DNA of 64,000 nt from Candidatus Omnitrophota bacterium (GTDB lineage Bacteria > Omnitrophota > Gorgyraeia > 2-02-FULL-51-18): NCBI GenBank assembly GCA_022072175.1, contig JAJVIE010000013.1:27930-91929 (forward strand), read 5' to 3'. The stretch's first letter is position 1. Every line of letters begins with the position of its first letter. The position numbers were made by a program, and so were the translations under genes. Positions 1 to 7,410 of the stretch are shown here, in pieces. The notes below the pieces were generated by a model, which saw only the letters and a program-made list of their open reading frames with translations, did not search any database and was not told where the DNA came from.

Positions 1-1050
1 AACCTTCAGGACGCCGCGGAGGTCCGCGCAGCATACGACGCGATCAAGAAAGGTGTGCAGGAGAAAGCCGGTGGAGGGTTCGACGGCGTGACGGTCCAGC
101 CGATGATCCGCACGGGCGGCTATGAACTGATCCTCGGGTCCAGCCCCGATCCACAACTGGGTCCGGTCCTGCTCTTCGGTATCGGTGGCAAGCTCGTGGA
201 GTTGTTCAAGGACCACGCGATCGGATTGCCGCCGCTCAACCCCAATCTCGCCGTCCGGCTCATGGAAGAGACGACCATCTACAAGGCCCTCAAGGGCGTG
301 CGTGGCGAACGTCCGGCCGACCTGGCCTTGCTCGCGGACATCCTCGTGCGGTTCTCCCGTTTGGTGGCCGAACAACGGCGGATCAAGGAGATCGAGATCA
401 ATCCCCTGCTCGTCTCCTCGCAGGGCATCATCGCGCTCGACGCGCGGGTCGTGCTCTACCCCAAGAGTACCGCCGATTCACGGATCCCGAAGCTCGCGAT
501 CCGTCCGTACCCGAGCGAGTACGTCACCGTCGAGCGTTTCGGTCAGGAGGAGGTCACGATCCGTCCCATCCGTCCGGAAGACGAACCGCTCATCGTGGAT
601 TTTCATCACTCGCTCTCCGGCCAGAGCATCCGCCGGCGGTATTTCAGGGAAGTGGGTCTGAGCGAGCGTATCGCGCACGAGCGTCTGACGCGGGTGTGCT
701 TCAACGACTACGATCGTGAGATCGCCCTCGTGGCCGAGGGCCGGGACTCCTCGGGGGCCGCGGTGATCCAGGCCGTCTGCCGTCTGAGCCGCCAGCCGGG
801 CTCCAGAGGCGAAGCTCTGTTCTCGATCCTCGTGGCCGACGCCTATCAGGGTAAGGGCCTCGGCAAGCGGCTCTTGTCGCTCCTGCTCAAGGTCGCCGAG
901 GGCGAGCGCCTATCCAGGGTCTGGGCCTATCTCGAGCCGGACAACGCCGCCATCCGCGGGACATGCGAAAAACTCGGGTTCTCCGTCGTCGCTGACCGCG
1001 ACAACCCCAACTACCTCATCGCCGAGTACCGCACTGGCCGCCGGACCTGA
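1..1050 (+). CDS. ADP-forming acyl-CoA synthetase beta domain fused to GNAT acetyltransferase (5' partial)
   Basis: The reading frame is open from base 1, so the N-terminus lies outside the window. The first ~150 visible codons match the ATP-grasp (beta) domain of NDP-forming acyl-CoA synthetases: a VLLFGIGGKLVELFKD segment and the EIEINPLLV metal/ATP-site motif. A linker is followed by a GNAT domain from about codon 180, with the acetyl-CoA loop QGKGLGKRLLSLLL. This order is that of the Pat-type protein lysine acetyltransferases, which sense or modify acyl-CoA metabolism. The missing part should hold the CoA-binding and ligase domains. Whether the synthetase half is catalytic cannot be judged without the phosphohistidine region. 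Confidence 0.85.
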   Translation, partial: NLQDAAEVRAAYDAIKKGVQEKAGGGFDGVTVQPMIRTGGYELILGSSPDPQLGPVLLFGIGGKLVELFKDHAIGLPPLNPNLAVRLMEETTIYKALKGVRGERPADLALLADILVRFSRLVAEQRRIKEIEINPLLVSSQGIIALDARVVLYPKSTADSRIPKLAIRPYPSEYVTVERFGQEEVTIRPIRPEDEPLIVDFHHSLSGQSIRRRYFREVGLSERIAHERLTRVCFNDYDREIALVAEGRDSSGAAVIQAVCRLSRQPGSRGEALFSILVADAYQGKGLGKRLLSLLLKVAEGERLSRVWAYLEPDNAAIRGTCEKLGFSVVADRDNPNYLIAEYRTGRRT

Positions 1051-1074
1051 TCCTCAGGCCCGGCGCGACACCGC

Positions 1075-2088
1075 TCACTCCGGCAGCCGAGGCTCCTCCA
1101 TCGGCCGCCAGTCACCCTCGAGCGACTTCATGAACTCGATGATGTCGGAGATCTCCTCGGGCGTCAGGTTCAGCGGCACCATCTTGGGATCGAGCCAAGC
1201 GTTGGGCTCGCCGCCCTTGTTGTAGAGGTCCATCACTTCTTCGAGGGTCTTCTGACTACCGTCGTGCATGTACGGGGCGGTACGGGTGATATCGCGCAGG
1301 GTGGGAGTCTTGAAAGCGCCTTTGTCCTTTTCCACCCGGGTCTGCTCATAGCGGCCCAGGTCCGGCTCGGGCTTGTTCATTCCCACGCCGAGATTGTGAA
1401 AAACTCCGTCGGTCAGATTGAACCCATTATGGCACTGCGCGCAGTTGGCCTTGCCTTCGAAGAGCTCGAGGCCTCTCTTGGCGGCATCGCTGAGGGCGGC
1501 GGTATCACCGGCCAGGTGACGGTCCCATTTGGAATTGCCCGACAGGACCGTGCGTTCGAACGACGCGATCGCCTTGGCGATCCGATCGATGGTCACCGTC
1601 TCATCACCGAACGCCGCCTTGAAATAGGGTTTGTAGCCCTCGATGACGGCGATCCGCTGTTCGACACCTTCGAGTGTGTGGGCCATTTCGACGGGATTGG
1701 CCATCGGACCGACGGCCTGCTCCTCCAGACTGGAAGCTCGTCCATCCCAGAACTGGACGTAGTTGAAAGCCGTGTTGATCACGGTCGGTGAGTTCCGGTT
1801 ACCGGTCTTGCCGTCCACTCCCAGCGAGGTCGGTTTATCGTCGGCCCAACCTTTGCTCGGATGATGACAGCTGGCACAGCTGATCGTGCCGTCCATGGAG
1901 ATCCGTTTGTCGAAGTAAAGGAGTTTGCCCAGTTCGACCTTCTCGGGCGTGATGGGGTTATCCTCCGGAACAAGATACGCGTCGCGGTCGAGACCCAGGG
2001 GCAGAGCCGGATAGTTGGCCTCTGCGGCCAGGATCGGCGATGTGCTTACGAAGAACACGGACAGCAGGACGATCACTCGTGTGAGCAT
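1075..2088 (-). CDS. Diheme cytochrome c peroxidase (MauG/CcpA family)
   Basis: A 337-aa exported protein with a signal peptide (about residues 1-22). It has two c-type heme motifs, CASCH at 71-75 and CAQCH at 216-220, and the TAPYMHDG segment that usually supplies the Met ligand of the high-potential heme. Length and motif order fit bacterial diheme peroxidases, which reduce H2O2 in the periplasm with electrons from small cytochromes. The ATG is preceded by AAGGAGG at 9 nt, and an extended -10 (TGATATACT) lies just upstream in the spacer shared with the divergent glycosidase gene. It could also be a MauG-like oxygenase, because the two subfamilies cannot be separated by eye. Confidence 0.9.
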   Translation of the reverse strand: MLTRVIVLLSVFFVSTSPILAAEANYPALPLGLDRDAYLVPEDNPITPEKVELGKLLYFDKRISMDGTISCASCHHPSKGWADDKPTSLGVDGKTGNRNSPTVINTAFNYVQFWDGRASSLEEQAVGPMANPVEMAHTLEGVEQRIAVIEGYKPYFKAAFGDETVTIDRIAKAIASFERTVLSGNSKWDRHLAGDTAALSDAAKRGLELFEGKANCAQCHNGFNLTDGVFHNLGVGMNKPEPDLGRYEQTRVEKDKGAFKTPTLRDITRTAPYMHDGSQKTLEEVMDLYNKGGEPNAWLDPKMVPLNLTPEEISDIIEFMKSLEGDWRPMEEPRLPE

Positions 2089-2120
2089 GACGGGGGCCCT
2101 CCTTACTTGGTCACGGATCC

Positions 2121-2129
2121 AGTATATCA
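2121..2129 (-). promoter_or_regulatory. Extended -10 promoter of the diheme peroxidase gene
   Basis: Read on the minus strand the bases are TGATATACT, an extended -10 (TG-n-TATACT) about 33 nt upstream of the peroxidase start. No good -35 is visible, as is common for extended -10 promoters. Inferred from sequence only. Confidence 0.4.
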
Positions 2130-2154
2130 GATGCGCCGCGACCTTCGAGTGGGC

Positions 2155-2160
2155 TACAAT
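2155..2160 (+). promoter_or_regulatory. -10 hexamer directly before the glycosidase start (leaderless candidate)
   Basis: TACAAT is followed by exactly six bases and then the ATG at 2167. Transcription would start at or next to the A of the start codon. There is no Shine-Dalgarno and no convincing -35. Confidence 0.4.
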
Positions 2161-2166
2161 GACCGC

Positions 2167-3411
2167 ATGCGATACATGATAACGTTGCTCATGGTCCTTT
2201 TATCCCTTTGGTCCTGCCCCTCCGGTGCCCAGGAGACCGCGGATGCGGCTCATGTCACGACACACCGGGACGCTTCGGGCCGATGGAGCCTCCGGGTCGA
2301 CGGGCGCCCCTACTTCATCAAGGGCATGGACTATCGCGTGACCCGCGTGGGCGAGAGTCCCGATGACGGCACGCTGCGAGACTGGGCGTGGTACGACCGG
2401 GACGGCGACGGCCGATGCGATCCGGCCGAGCAGGCGTTCGTGGACCAGGACGGTGACGGGATCCAGGACGAGGACGAACCACCCGTGGGCGACTTCCGCC
2501 TGATGCGCGACATGGGCGTCAACACGGTCCGCTGGTACGTCAACGACTTCAAGGAACAGCGTCCCAACAAGCGCTTGCTGCGCTCGCTGTACTACGTCTA
2601 CGGTATCCGCGTGGCGGTGGGCAATAAGTTCGGCGCATACACGATCGATTCGGGCGCCTCATGGTCGGAGGGCACCGATTACCGCGATCCTGAACAGCGG
2701 CGGCGCCTGCTCGAGAGCGTGCGCCGCATGGTGCTGGAGCACAAGGACGAGCCGTACACGCTCTTATGGCTGCTCGGCAACGAGAACAACTACCGCTTCA
2801 CGAACACCAACGCTTGGAAATACCCCAAGGAATACGCGACCCTGCTCAACGAGGCCGCCCGGCTCATCCACGAACTCGACGGACGCCATCCGGTCGCTTT
2901 GGTCAACGGCGACGCCCAGCATCTGGTGGCCTACGCGCGTCACGCGCCGGACATCGACATCTTCGGCGCCAACGTCTATCGCGGAGCGGAGGGCTTCGGC
3001 AATCTTTTCAGGCAGGTCCGCAAGAATTACGACCGTCCCGTCCTGCTCACCGAATACGGCGGGTCTTACGCCAACGGGTTCGACGAAGAGACCCAGGCGC
3101 GCTATCACGCCGGCTGCTGGCGGCATATCGCGGCCAACGCCGCGGGTGCCGGTGGTGAGGACAACGCGATCGGAGGGTTCGCGTTCGAGTGGAACGACGA
3201 GTGGTGGAAGGCGGGGGAGCCCGGCCGTCAGGCCGATCCCGGATCCATCGGTAAGCAGGGTACCGGAGCGGCCAACTGGACGCAGGAGTACTGCGGCATC
3301 ACTTCACAAGGCGACGGCTCCAAGAGCCCCTTCCTCCGCCGCCTGCGCAAGGTCTACTGGGTCTATCAGTCCCTCTGGACCGCGCGCACGGAGATCGACT
3401 GGACGACCTAA
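2167..3411 (+). CDS. Secreted glycoside hydrolase, GH2-like TIM barrel with calcium loops
   Basis: A 414-aa protein with a signal peptide (residues 1 to about 21). The fold resembles the catalytic barrel of GH2/GH-A enzymes: acid/base Glu206 in LLWLLGNENN and nucleophile Glu296 in PVLLTEYGGS. Two DxDxDG calcium-type loops (about 77-88 and 93-104) sit in the early barrel, just before the MGVNTVRW strand. The ATG at 2167 was chosen over an upstream in-frame extension because the signal peptide starts there and a -10 hexamer ends six bases upstream. The substrate is unknown. The stop overlaps the stop of the convergent anti-sigma gene (CTAA). Confidence 0.8.
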   Translation: MRYMITLLMVLLSLWSCPSGAQETADAAHVTTHRDASGRWSLRVDGRPYFIKGMDYRVTRVGESPDDGTLRDWAWYDRDGDGRCDPAEQAFVDQDGDGIQDEDEPPVGDFRLMRDMGVNTVRWYVNDFKEQRPNKRLLRSLYYVYGIRVAVGNKFGAYTIDSGASWSEGTDYRDPEQRRRLLESVRRMVLEHKDEPYTLLWLLGNENNYRFTNTNAWKYPKEYATLLNEAARLIHELDGRHPVALVNGDAQHLVAYARHAPDIDIFGANVYRGAEGFGNLFRQVRKNYDRPVLLTEYGGSYANGFDEETQARYHAGCWRHIAANAAGAGGEDNAIGGFAFEWNDEWWKAGEPGRQADPGSIGKQGTGAANWTQEYCGITSQGDGSKSPFLRRLRKVYWVYQSLWTARTEIDWTT

Positions 3412-3827
3412 CCCGTCGCGCTGCGGCGGGGTCCGTACGAGACCTCGGAGTCCAGGTCCTCGGCGACGATCTCGTTGAACACCGCCAGGTCCTCCTCCTC
3501 GCTCCACTCGCCCAGGGCCTTGAGCGTGGCGATCTCCTCGGCGAGCGCGTCCACCGAGGGTTTGGCGGCCAACTCGATCCCCCACCGCGGACCTTCGAGC
3601 GGTCCGCGCAACGTCGCGACGGCCGCCAGCACCAGGACCGCGCACGCCACGGCACCCCGGAGCGCCCACGCGGACACCGGTAGGCGGCGGTGTTGACGCT
3701 CTCGGACCTTGTCGATGACCTCGGCGGTATACTCACTGAGGGAGCCTGGACCGGGACCGCTCTCCCTCAACGGTCGGGTCAACCGCTTCATCGCCTCATG
3801 CTGTTCGTTGAACTTTTTGTCGTCCAT
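3408..3827 (-). CDS. Probable anti-sigma factor, single-pass membrane protein
   Basis: A 139-aa protein with an acidic/basic cytoplasmic N-terminus, one hydrophobic segment (about residues 50-68) and a C-terminal domain expected outside the membrane. It starts one base after the stop of the ECF sigma gene, the usual sigma/anti-sigma arrangement. No zinc-type HxxxCxxC motif is visible, so it is not a ZAS-class factor. The role is inferred from gene position and topology, not from a recognised domain. Confidence 0.6.
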   Translation of the reverse strand: MDDKKFNEQHEAMKRLTRPLRESGPGPGSLSEYTAEVIDKVRERQHRRLPVSAWALRGAVACAVLVLAAVATLRGPLEGPRWGIELAAKPSVDALAEEIATLKALGEWSEEEDLAVFNEIVAEDLDSEVSYGPRRSATG

Positions 3828-3828
3828 C

Positions 3829-4434
3829 TCAGTCCCCCTCCGCGACGATCCCGTCCTGGCGCAAGGCCAGGCGTACCTTTTGTGTGGCTTGCCACAAGTG
3901 GGCTTTGACCGCTCCCGTGGACAGACCCAGCGCCCCGGCGATCTCCGCCAAAGACCGGTCATCCTGATATCGGAGCACGAAAACCTCTCTCTGCCGTCCC
4001 GAAAGCTTCACGAGAGCCCTGTGCAGCGCGTTGAGCGTCTCCCGATCGCTGGCCTTCCCTGATGGATCAGCCCCGGCCGAACGGTCCTCGACATCGACCG
4101 TCTCCTCCGCCTCCTCCGGGTCTTTGCGGCGCGCCAGAGGCAGCCACTGGACGAGCCGTCTGCGGCGCAGATGATCGCGGCAAGTGTTGGTGAGGATCCG
4201 GTAGTACCAGGTATAAAATCCGCTGCGTCCGTCGAACTGTCCCAAACGCTCGTAGGCCTTCACGTAGGCGTCCTGAGACAGTTCCCTGGCGTCCTCCCAG
4301 TTGCCCACCAGACCGTACGCGACGCGCACGGCACGCTCGTGGGTCGACTCGACGAGCGCCGCAAAGGCCCGGAGATCACCTCCCCGGGCCCGCGTGACGA
4401 GGTCTTCTGCCGGACTAACGCTCGTCGCGTCCAC
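3829..4434 (-). CDS. ECF-family RNA polymerase sigma factor
   Basis: About 201 aa with region 2 (GNWEDARELSQDAYVKAYERL, then FYTWYYRILTN) and region 4 (LSGRQREVFVLRYQDDRSLAEIAGALGLSTGAVKAHLWQA), the two domains of ECF sigma factors. An Arg- and acid-rich linker separates them. The GTG at 4434 is favoured over the one at 4446 because GGAG lies six bases upstream. Either start overlaps the end of the preceding charged-protein gene. It probably forms an operon with that gene and the anti-sigma factor. Confidence 0.85.
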   Translation of the reverse strand: MDATSVSPAEDLVTRARGGDLRAFAALVESTHERAVRVAYGLVGNWEDARELSQDAYVKAYERLGQFDGRSGFYTWYYRILTNTCRDHLRRRRLVQWLPLARRKDPEEAEETVDVEDRSAGADPSGKASDRETLNALHRALVKLSGRQREVFVLRYQDDRSLAEIAGALGLSTGAVKAHLWQATQKVRLALRQDGIVAEGD

Positions 4435-5176
4435 CGCGCGCTCCACCCCTGCGCCCTTCCGCGCGACGCGCCGGACCGCGGCTACGGTCCCTCAGGTCCT
4501 CACGCCGGTCCAGGCGGTCCTCATAACGGTCATACCGATCCTCAGCGCGGTCCCGCAGATCCTCGCGGCGATCGGCGATGTCCTCCAACCGGTCGGCCCG
4601 CCCGCCGTCATGGCGCGCGTCCCGGAGGTCTTCCCTGCGATCGGCGATATCCTCGTGACGGTCGCGATAGTCCTCACGCCGGTCACGACGATCCTCCTGG
4701 TGATCCCGCCGGTCCTCGCGCCTGTCCATCTTCTCCTCCAAGCGGTCGAGACGGCCGCCACGGTCCAATCGTTCGGCGGCGCGCGGATGACGCTCGGCCC
4801 ACTGCTGATACCGCTCCGGGTCGCTTTCCTTGAGCTCTTTTATCTTTTCGGACCGGTCCTGCATGATCTGACGGAACTTCTGCGGGTCCTCCTGACGCAA
4901 ACGCTCGAGCTTCTCACGGCGGCGCTCGACCATCTCTCCCCGCACTTGCTCGAACTTCTCAGGATCCTTCTCTTTGAGTTCGCGGAGTTCGTCCTTGAGA
5001 TGCTTCTTGCGGTCCTGCACCAACCGCCTGAACTTCTCGGGATCTTCCTGACGGATCTGCTTGAGCTGATCCCACGTATAGGGAGTTTCGGTCGTGGTCT
5101 CTTCGGCCCAGGCGTTCGAGCACCCACAGCTTGCGGCCAGAGCGACCAGCATCAAGTATTTTGTCGATTTACGCAT
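4415..5176 (-). CDS. Exported, highly charged repeat protein heading the sigma-factor operon
   Basis: A 253-aa protein with a signal peptide whose VALAASCGC end could be a lipobox. The mature part has two repeat zones. First come about four copies of an L-K/R-x-x-DPEKF/Y-type motif (roughly residues 37-115). Then follows a long run of DRREDxRD units rich in Asp, Arg and Glu, likely an extended charged helix or a disordered stretch. GGAGGG lies seven bases before the ATG. I do not recognise the family. Its position before an ECF sigma/anti-sigma pair suggests an envelope sensor or stress-protective protein, but that is inference. Confidence 0.7.
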   Translation of the reverse strand: MRKSTKYLMLVALAASCGCSNAWAEETTTETPYTWDQLKQIRQEDPEKFRRLVQDRKKHLKDELRELKEKDPEKFEQVRGEMVERRREKLERLRQEDPQKFRQIMQDRSEKIKELKESDPERYQQWAERHPRAAERLDRGGRLDRLEEKMDRREDRRDHQEDRRDRREDYRDRHEDIADRREDLRDARHDGGRADRLEDIADRREDLRDRAEDRYDRYEDRLDRREDLRDRSRGPARRAEGRRGGARGGRDER

Positions 5177-5211
5177 TGTTATTCCCTCCGATATGGCTGT
5201 CTGAGCGTTTA

Positions 5212-5235
5212 GACGCGCGAGGACGTCAAAGGTTT
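5212..5235 (-). promoter_or_regulatory. ECF-type promoter of the sigma-factor operon
   Basis: On the minus strand the spacer reads AAAC, 16 bases, then CGTC, the bipartite -35/-10 pattern of ECF sigma promoters. It lies about 36 nt upstream of the first gene of the operon that encodes an ECF sigma factor, so autoregulation is plausible. Confidence 0.45.
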
Positions 5236-5881
5236 AGGCTCTCTCCAGCGTCCGGACGATCGCTTCACCCACGGCGCGGGCTGTCGGGATATCCGGATGC
5301 AAGCCGTCGGGAGTGCCTTTCAGATGCCCCGGGCGCGTGGGATCCGCCGCGGCCCCATGCGTGTCGCACAAGAGGAGGCCGTTCTCCGAGGCCAGACGGC
5401 GGATGCCTTCATTAAGGACCGTCATGCGACCGCGGACGCTCGGGGTCGATCGGTCGTAGGGCAGAACGGTGCAAGCGACCACGCGCGCGCCACGCTCACC
5501 CAGCCAACGGTACGTCGCCTCCAGTTCCGCGAGGACTTGATCGGGCGTTCGGCCCTGATACAGGTCATTGACCCCGGCCAGTACAATGACGGTATCCGTA
5601 CCGGCGGGTAGCTCTGAGCGCTGGACGCGGGCCCGGATCTGGTCCGTGCGTTCGGCGTTCACGCCGTGGTTGTGCACCGTCCATTCCGGATGCGCCTGCC
5701 GGACCCAGTACGTGTACGAACCTCGCGGGTCACCGGCTCCGTCGGGCGGCGCTTCGAGCGGCCCGCGGAAGTACGGCGTGCCGGCCGTCGTTGAGTCCCC
5801 CAAGGCCATCACGACCCTCGGCTCCTCGGCCCGCGCGACCGCGCAGACGAGGACCGCCAGCACCGCCGTTAGCGATCGCAA
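5234..5881 (-). CDS. SGNH/GDSL-family esterase or lysophospholipase, exported
   Basis: A 215-aa protein with a signal peptide (to about ARA-E19). The SGNH blocks are visible: block I VVMALGDSTTAG with the catalytic Ser, block III VLAGVNDLYQG, and block V DGLHPD with catalytic Asp and His. It resembles TesA-type periplasmic thioesterase/lysophospholipases. The start appears to be TTG with no clear Shine-Dalgarno, about 10 bases after the stop of the FIST gene. The natural ester substrate cannot be inferred. Confidence 0.8.
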   Translation of the reverse strand: MRSLTAVLAVLVCAVARAEEPRVVMALGDSTTAGTPYFRGPLEAPPDGAGDPRGSYTYWVRQAHPEWTVHNHGVNAERTDQIRARVQRSELPAGTDTVIVLAGVNDLYQGRTPDQVLAELEATYRWLGERGARVVACTVLPYDRSTPSVRGRMTVLNEGIRRLASENGLLLCDTHGAAADPTRPGHLKGTPDGLHPDIPTARAVGEAIVRTLERA

Positions 5882-5891
5882 GCGCAGCGGA

Positions 5892-7070
5892 CTAACGGAA
5901 GATCACCAGGCTGGAGGTGTACCCGTGCACGAAGTTACGGCCGCCGACAGGTCCGATCTCGCCGTTGGCGAAGAACCCGGCCATCGGGAAGGTGCCCTTG
6001 GCCGAACGGATAAGGCCGATATCGTGGTCAGGCACGCCGAAGAAGTTCTGGCCGCGTCCGCAACAGCTGACGAGCAGGCCGCCGTGAGGAACATCCCCAT
6101 AGGCCGGTTCGCGGCGGAGCTGTTCCAGCAGATCCTCCGTGGAAGTCTCCGCGTCGCGGACCTGGAACTGTACGGTCTGTCCCGTGTGCAGCGTCGCTCC
6201 GACCAGGAGCGCCCCGGAGTCGGGGTCGAACCCCATGATGTTGCGGATCAGGAAATCCCCGCGGCCGAAAGCGGCGTGCTTCTCTTCCATCACCAGCCCC
6301 ACGGACAGCGTGTTCTCGGCCAGCTGGCGATCGCGGCCGCGCAGGGACCCGATCAGCGTCCGCACTTGTTCGATGGCCGGGCGTCCCGACAGTTCGTAGA
6401 GCACGTTGTGCTCCGCGCGCGTGATCACAAGAGGCCTGCCGATCGGTCTGCATCCTTGGGACACCACGATCTCCAGGTCCACGTCGCCCGTCATCGCCAC
6501 ACCCACGGCGCCCTCACCGAAGCTCTGTCCGTTCATGAAGAGCTTGTTGGCCGCGCCCATCACCGCGCCACTGGCCAGACCGCCGACGACCGGCAGACCC
6601 TTGTAGGCGTTGTTGAAATGCCCCAAAAGCTCCACGATGTCACAGGTCATCGGGTCGGCCAGGAGCAGGAAGCGCGGCTTCTCGTTGGGATAGAGGTCCA
6701 GGTGGGACAGAAGCCCGGCGCTCGAGATGATGGAGTTGCCGGTCTCCTGGGAAAAACTGAACGGATACAACCTCACGCCCGGCAGGTGCATGCCCAGGAG
6801 CGTGACGGCCGGGCGCATTTCGACCTCACTGGCGGCGCCGACGACGCCGCTGGAATTGCAGCCGATGAGGACCCTGTAAGGCAGGTTTTCCTGGAGCGCG
6901 GCGGCCAGCTCGGGACCCTCGAGCCCCGGATACGGTTCGGAGACAAAACACACGGCCAGATCGCAGGGCGCATCGCCGAGCTTCTCGAGGACGTTGCCGC
7001 AGGCCTCACGAACGGCGCTTTTCCAGTCGGGTAGGGTCGATAGGCTCGAAGCGAAGGCCTTACGGTCCAC
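5892..7070 (-). CDS. FIST domain sensory protein
   Basis: About 392 aa. The N-terminal half matches FIST_N (AAALQENLPYRVLIGCNSSGVVG) and the C-terminal half FIST_C (LVSCCGRGQNFFGVPDHD, then FPMAGFFANGEIGPVGG). FIST proteins are thought to bind small ligands such as amino acids and often feed signalling systems; this one stands alone. I chose the GTG at 7070 because GGAGGG lies eight bases upstream. The in-frame ATG 30 bases earlier has no such site. Confidence 0.85.
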   Translation of the reverse strand: MDRKAFASSLSTLPDWKSAVREACGNVLEKLGDAPCDLAVCFVSEPYPGLEGPELAAALQENLPYRVLIGCNSSGVVGAASEVEMRPAVTLLGMHLPGVRLYPFSFSQETGNSIISSAGLLSHLDLYPNEKPRFLLLADPMTCDIVELLGHFNNAYKGLPVVGGLASGAVMGAANKLFMNGQSFGEGAVGVAMTGDVDLEIVVSQGCRPIGRPLVITRAEHNVLYELSGRPAIEQVRTLIGSLRGRDRQLAENTLSVGLVMEEKHAAFGRGDFLIRNIMGFDPDSGALLVGATLHTGQTVQFQVRDAETSTEDLLEQLRREPAYGDVPHGGLLVSCCGRGQNFFGVPDHDIGLIRSAKGTFPMAGFFANGEIGPVGGRNFVHGYTSSLVIFR

Positions 7071-7128
7071 GGCAGGATCCCTCCGCCGATAGTGTAACAC
7101 AGCCCCCGGAAGGACCCCGCGGACCTCC

Positions 7129-7410
7129 CTAGTCGTTCGGCTCCCCGGGCGCCAGGGTCCGCAGGCGTAGCGCGTGCAGACCCGCCGCGAAGGCCTCGCC
7201 GAGCGCTTCCTGCACCAGACGATGGCGCTCCAGGAGCGTGCGGCCGGTGAACAGGGGACTGACCACCGTCACCGACAGATGCGAGACCTCTCCCGGCCGC
7301 GGGGCCTCGCGGTGGCCCGCGTGAGCGGCGCTCTCATCGACCACCTCGACGCTCACGGCGCTCAAGCGCTCGGTGAGGACCGAGCGGACCCACTCGACGC
7401 TGTTCTTCAC
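7129..7410 (-). CDS. BolA/IbaG-family protein
   Basis: A 93-aa protein with the BolA core VEVVDESAAHAGHR, then HLSVTVVSPLFTGRTLLERHRLVQEALGE. BolA proteins work with monothiol glutaredoxins in iron-sulfur handling and stress or stationary-phase physiology. The GTG start overlaps the stop of cstA by four bases (GTGA), so it is translationally coupled to that gene. Confidence 0.85.
   Translation of the reverse strand: MKNSVEWVRSVLTERLSAVSVEVVDESAAHAGHREAPRPGEVSHLSVTVVSPLFTGRTLLERHRLVQEALGEAFAAGLHALRLRTLAPGEPND

Noticed and set aside
5568..7034. A 488-codon plus-strand frame across the SGNH and FIST genes
   Set aside because: The minus-strand proteins have clear catalytic and domain motifs, whereas this frame has none.
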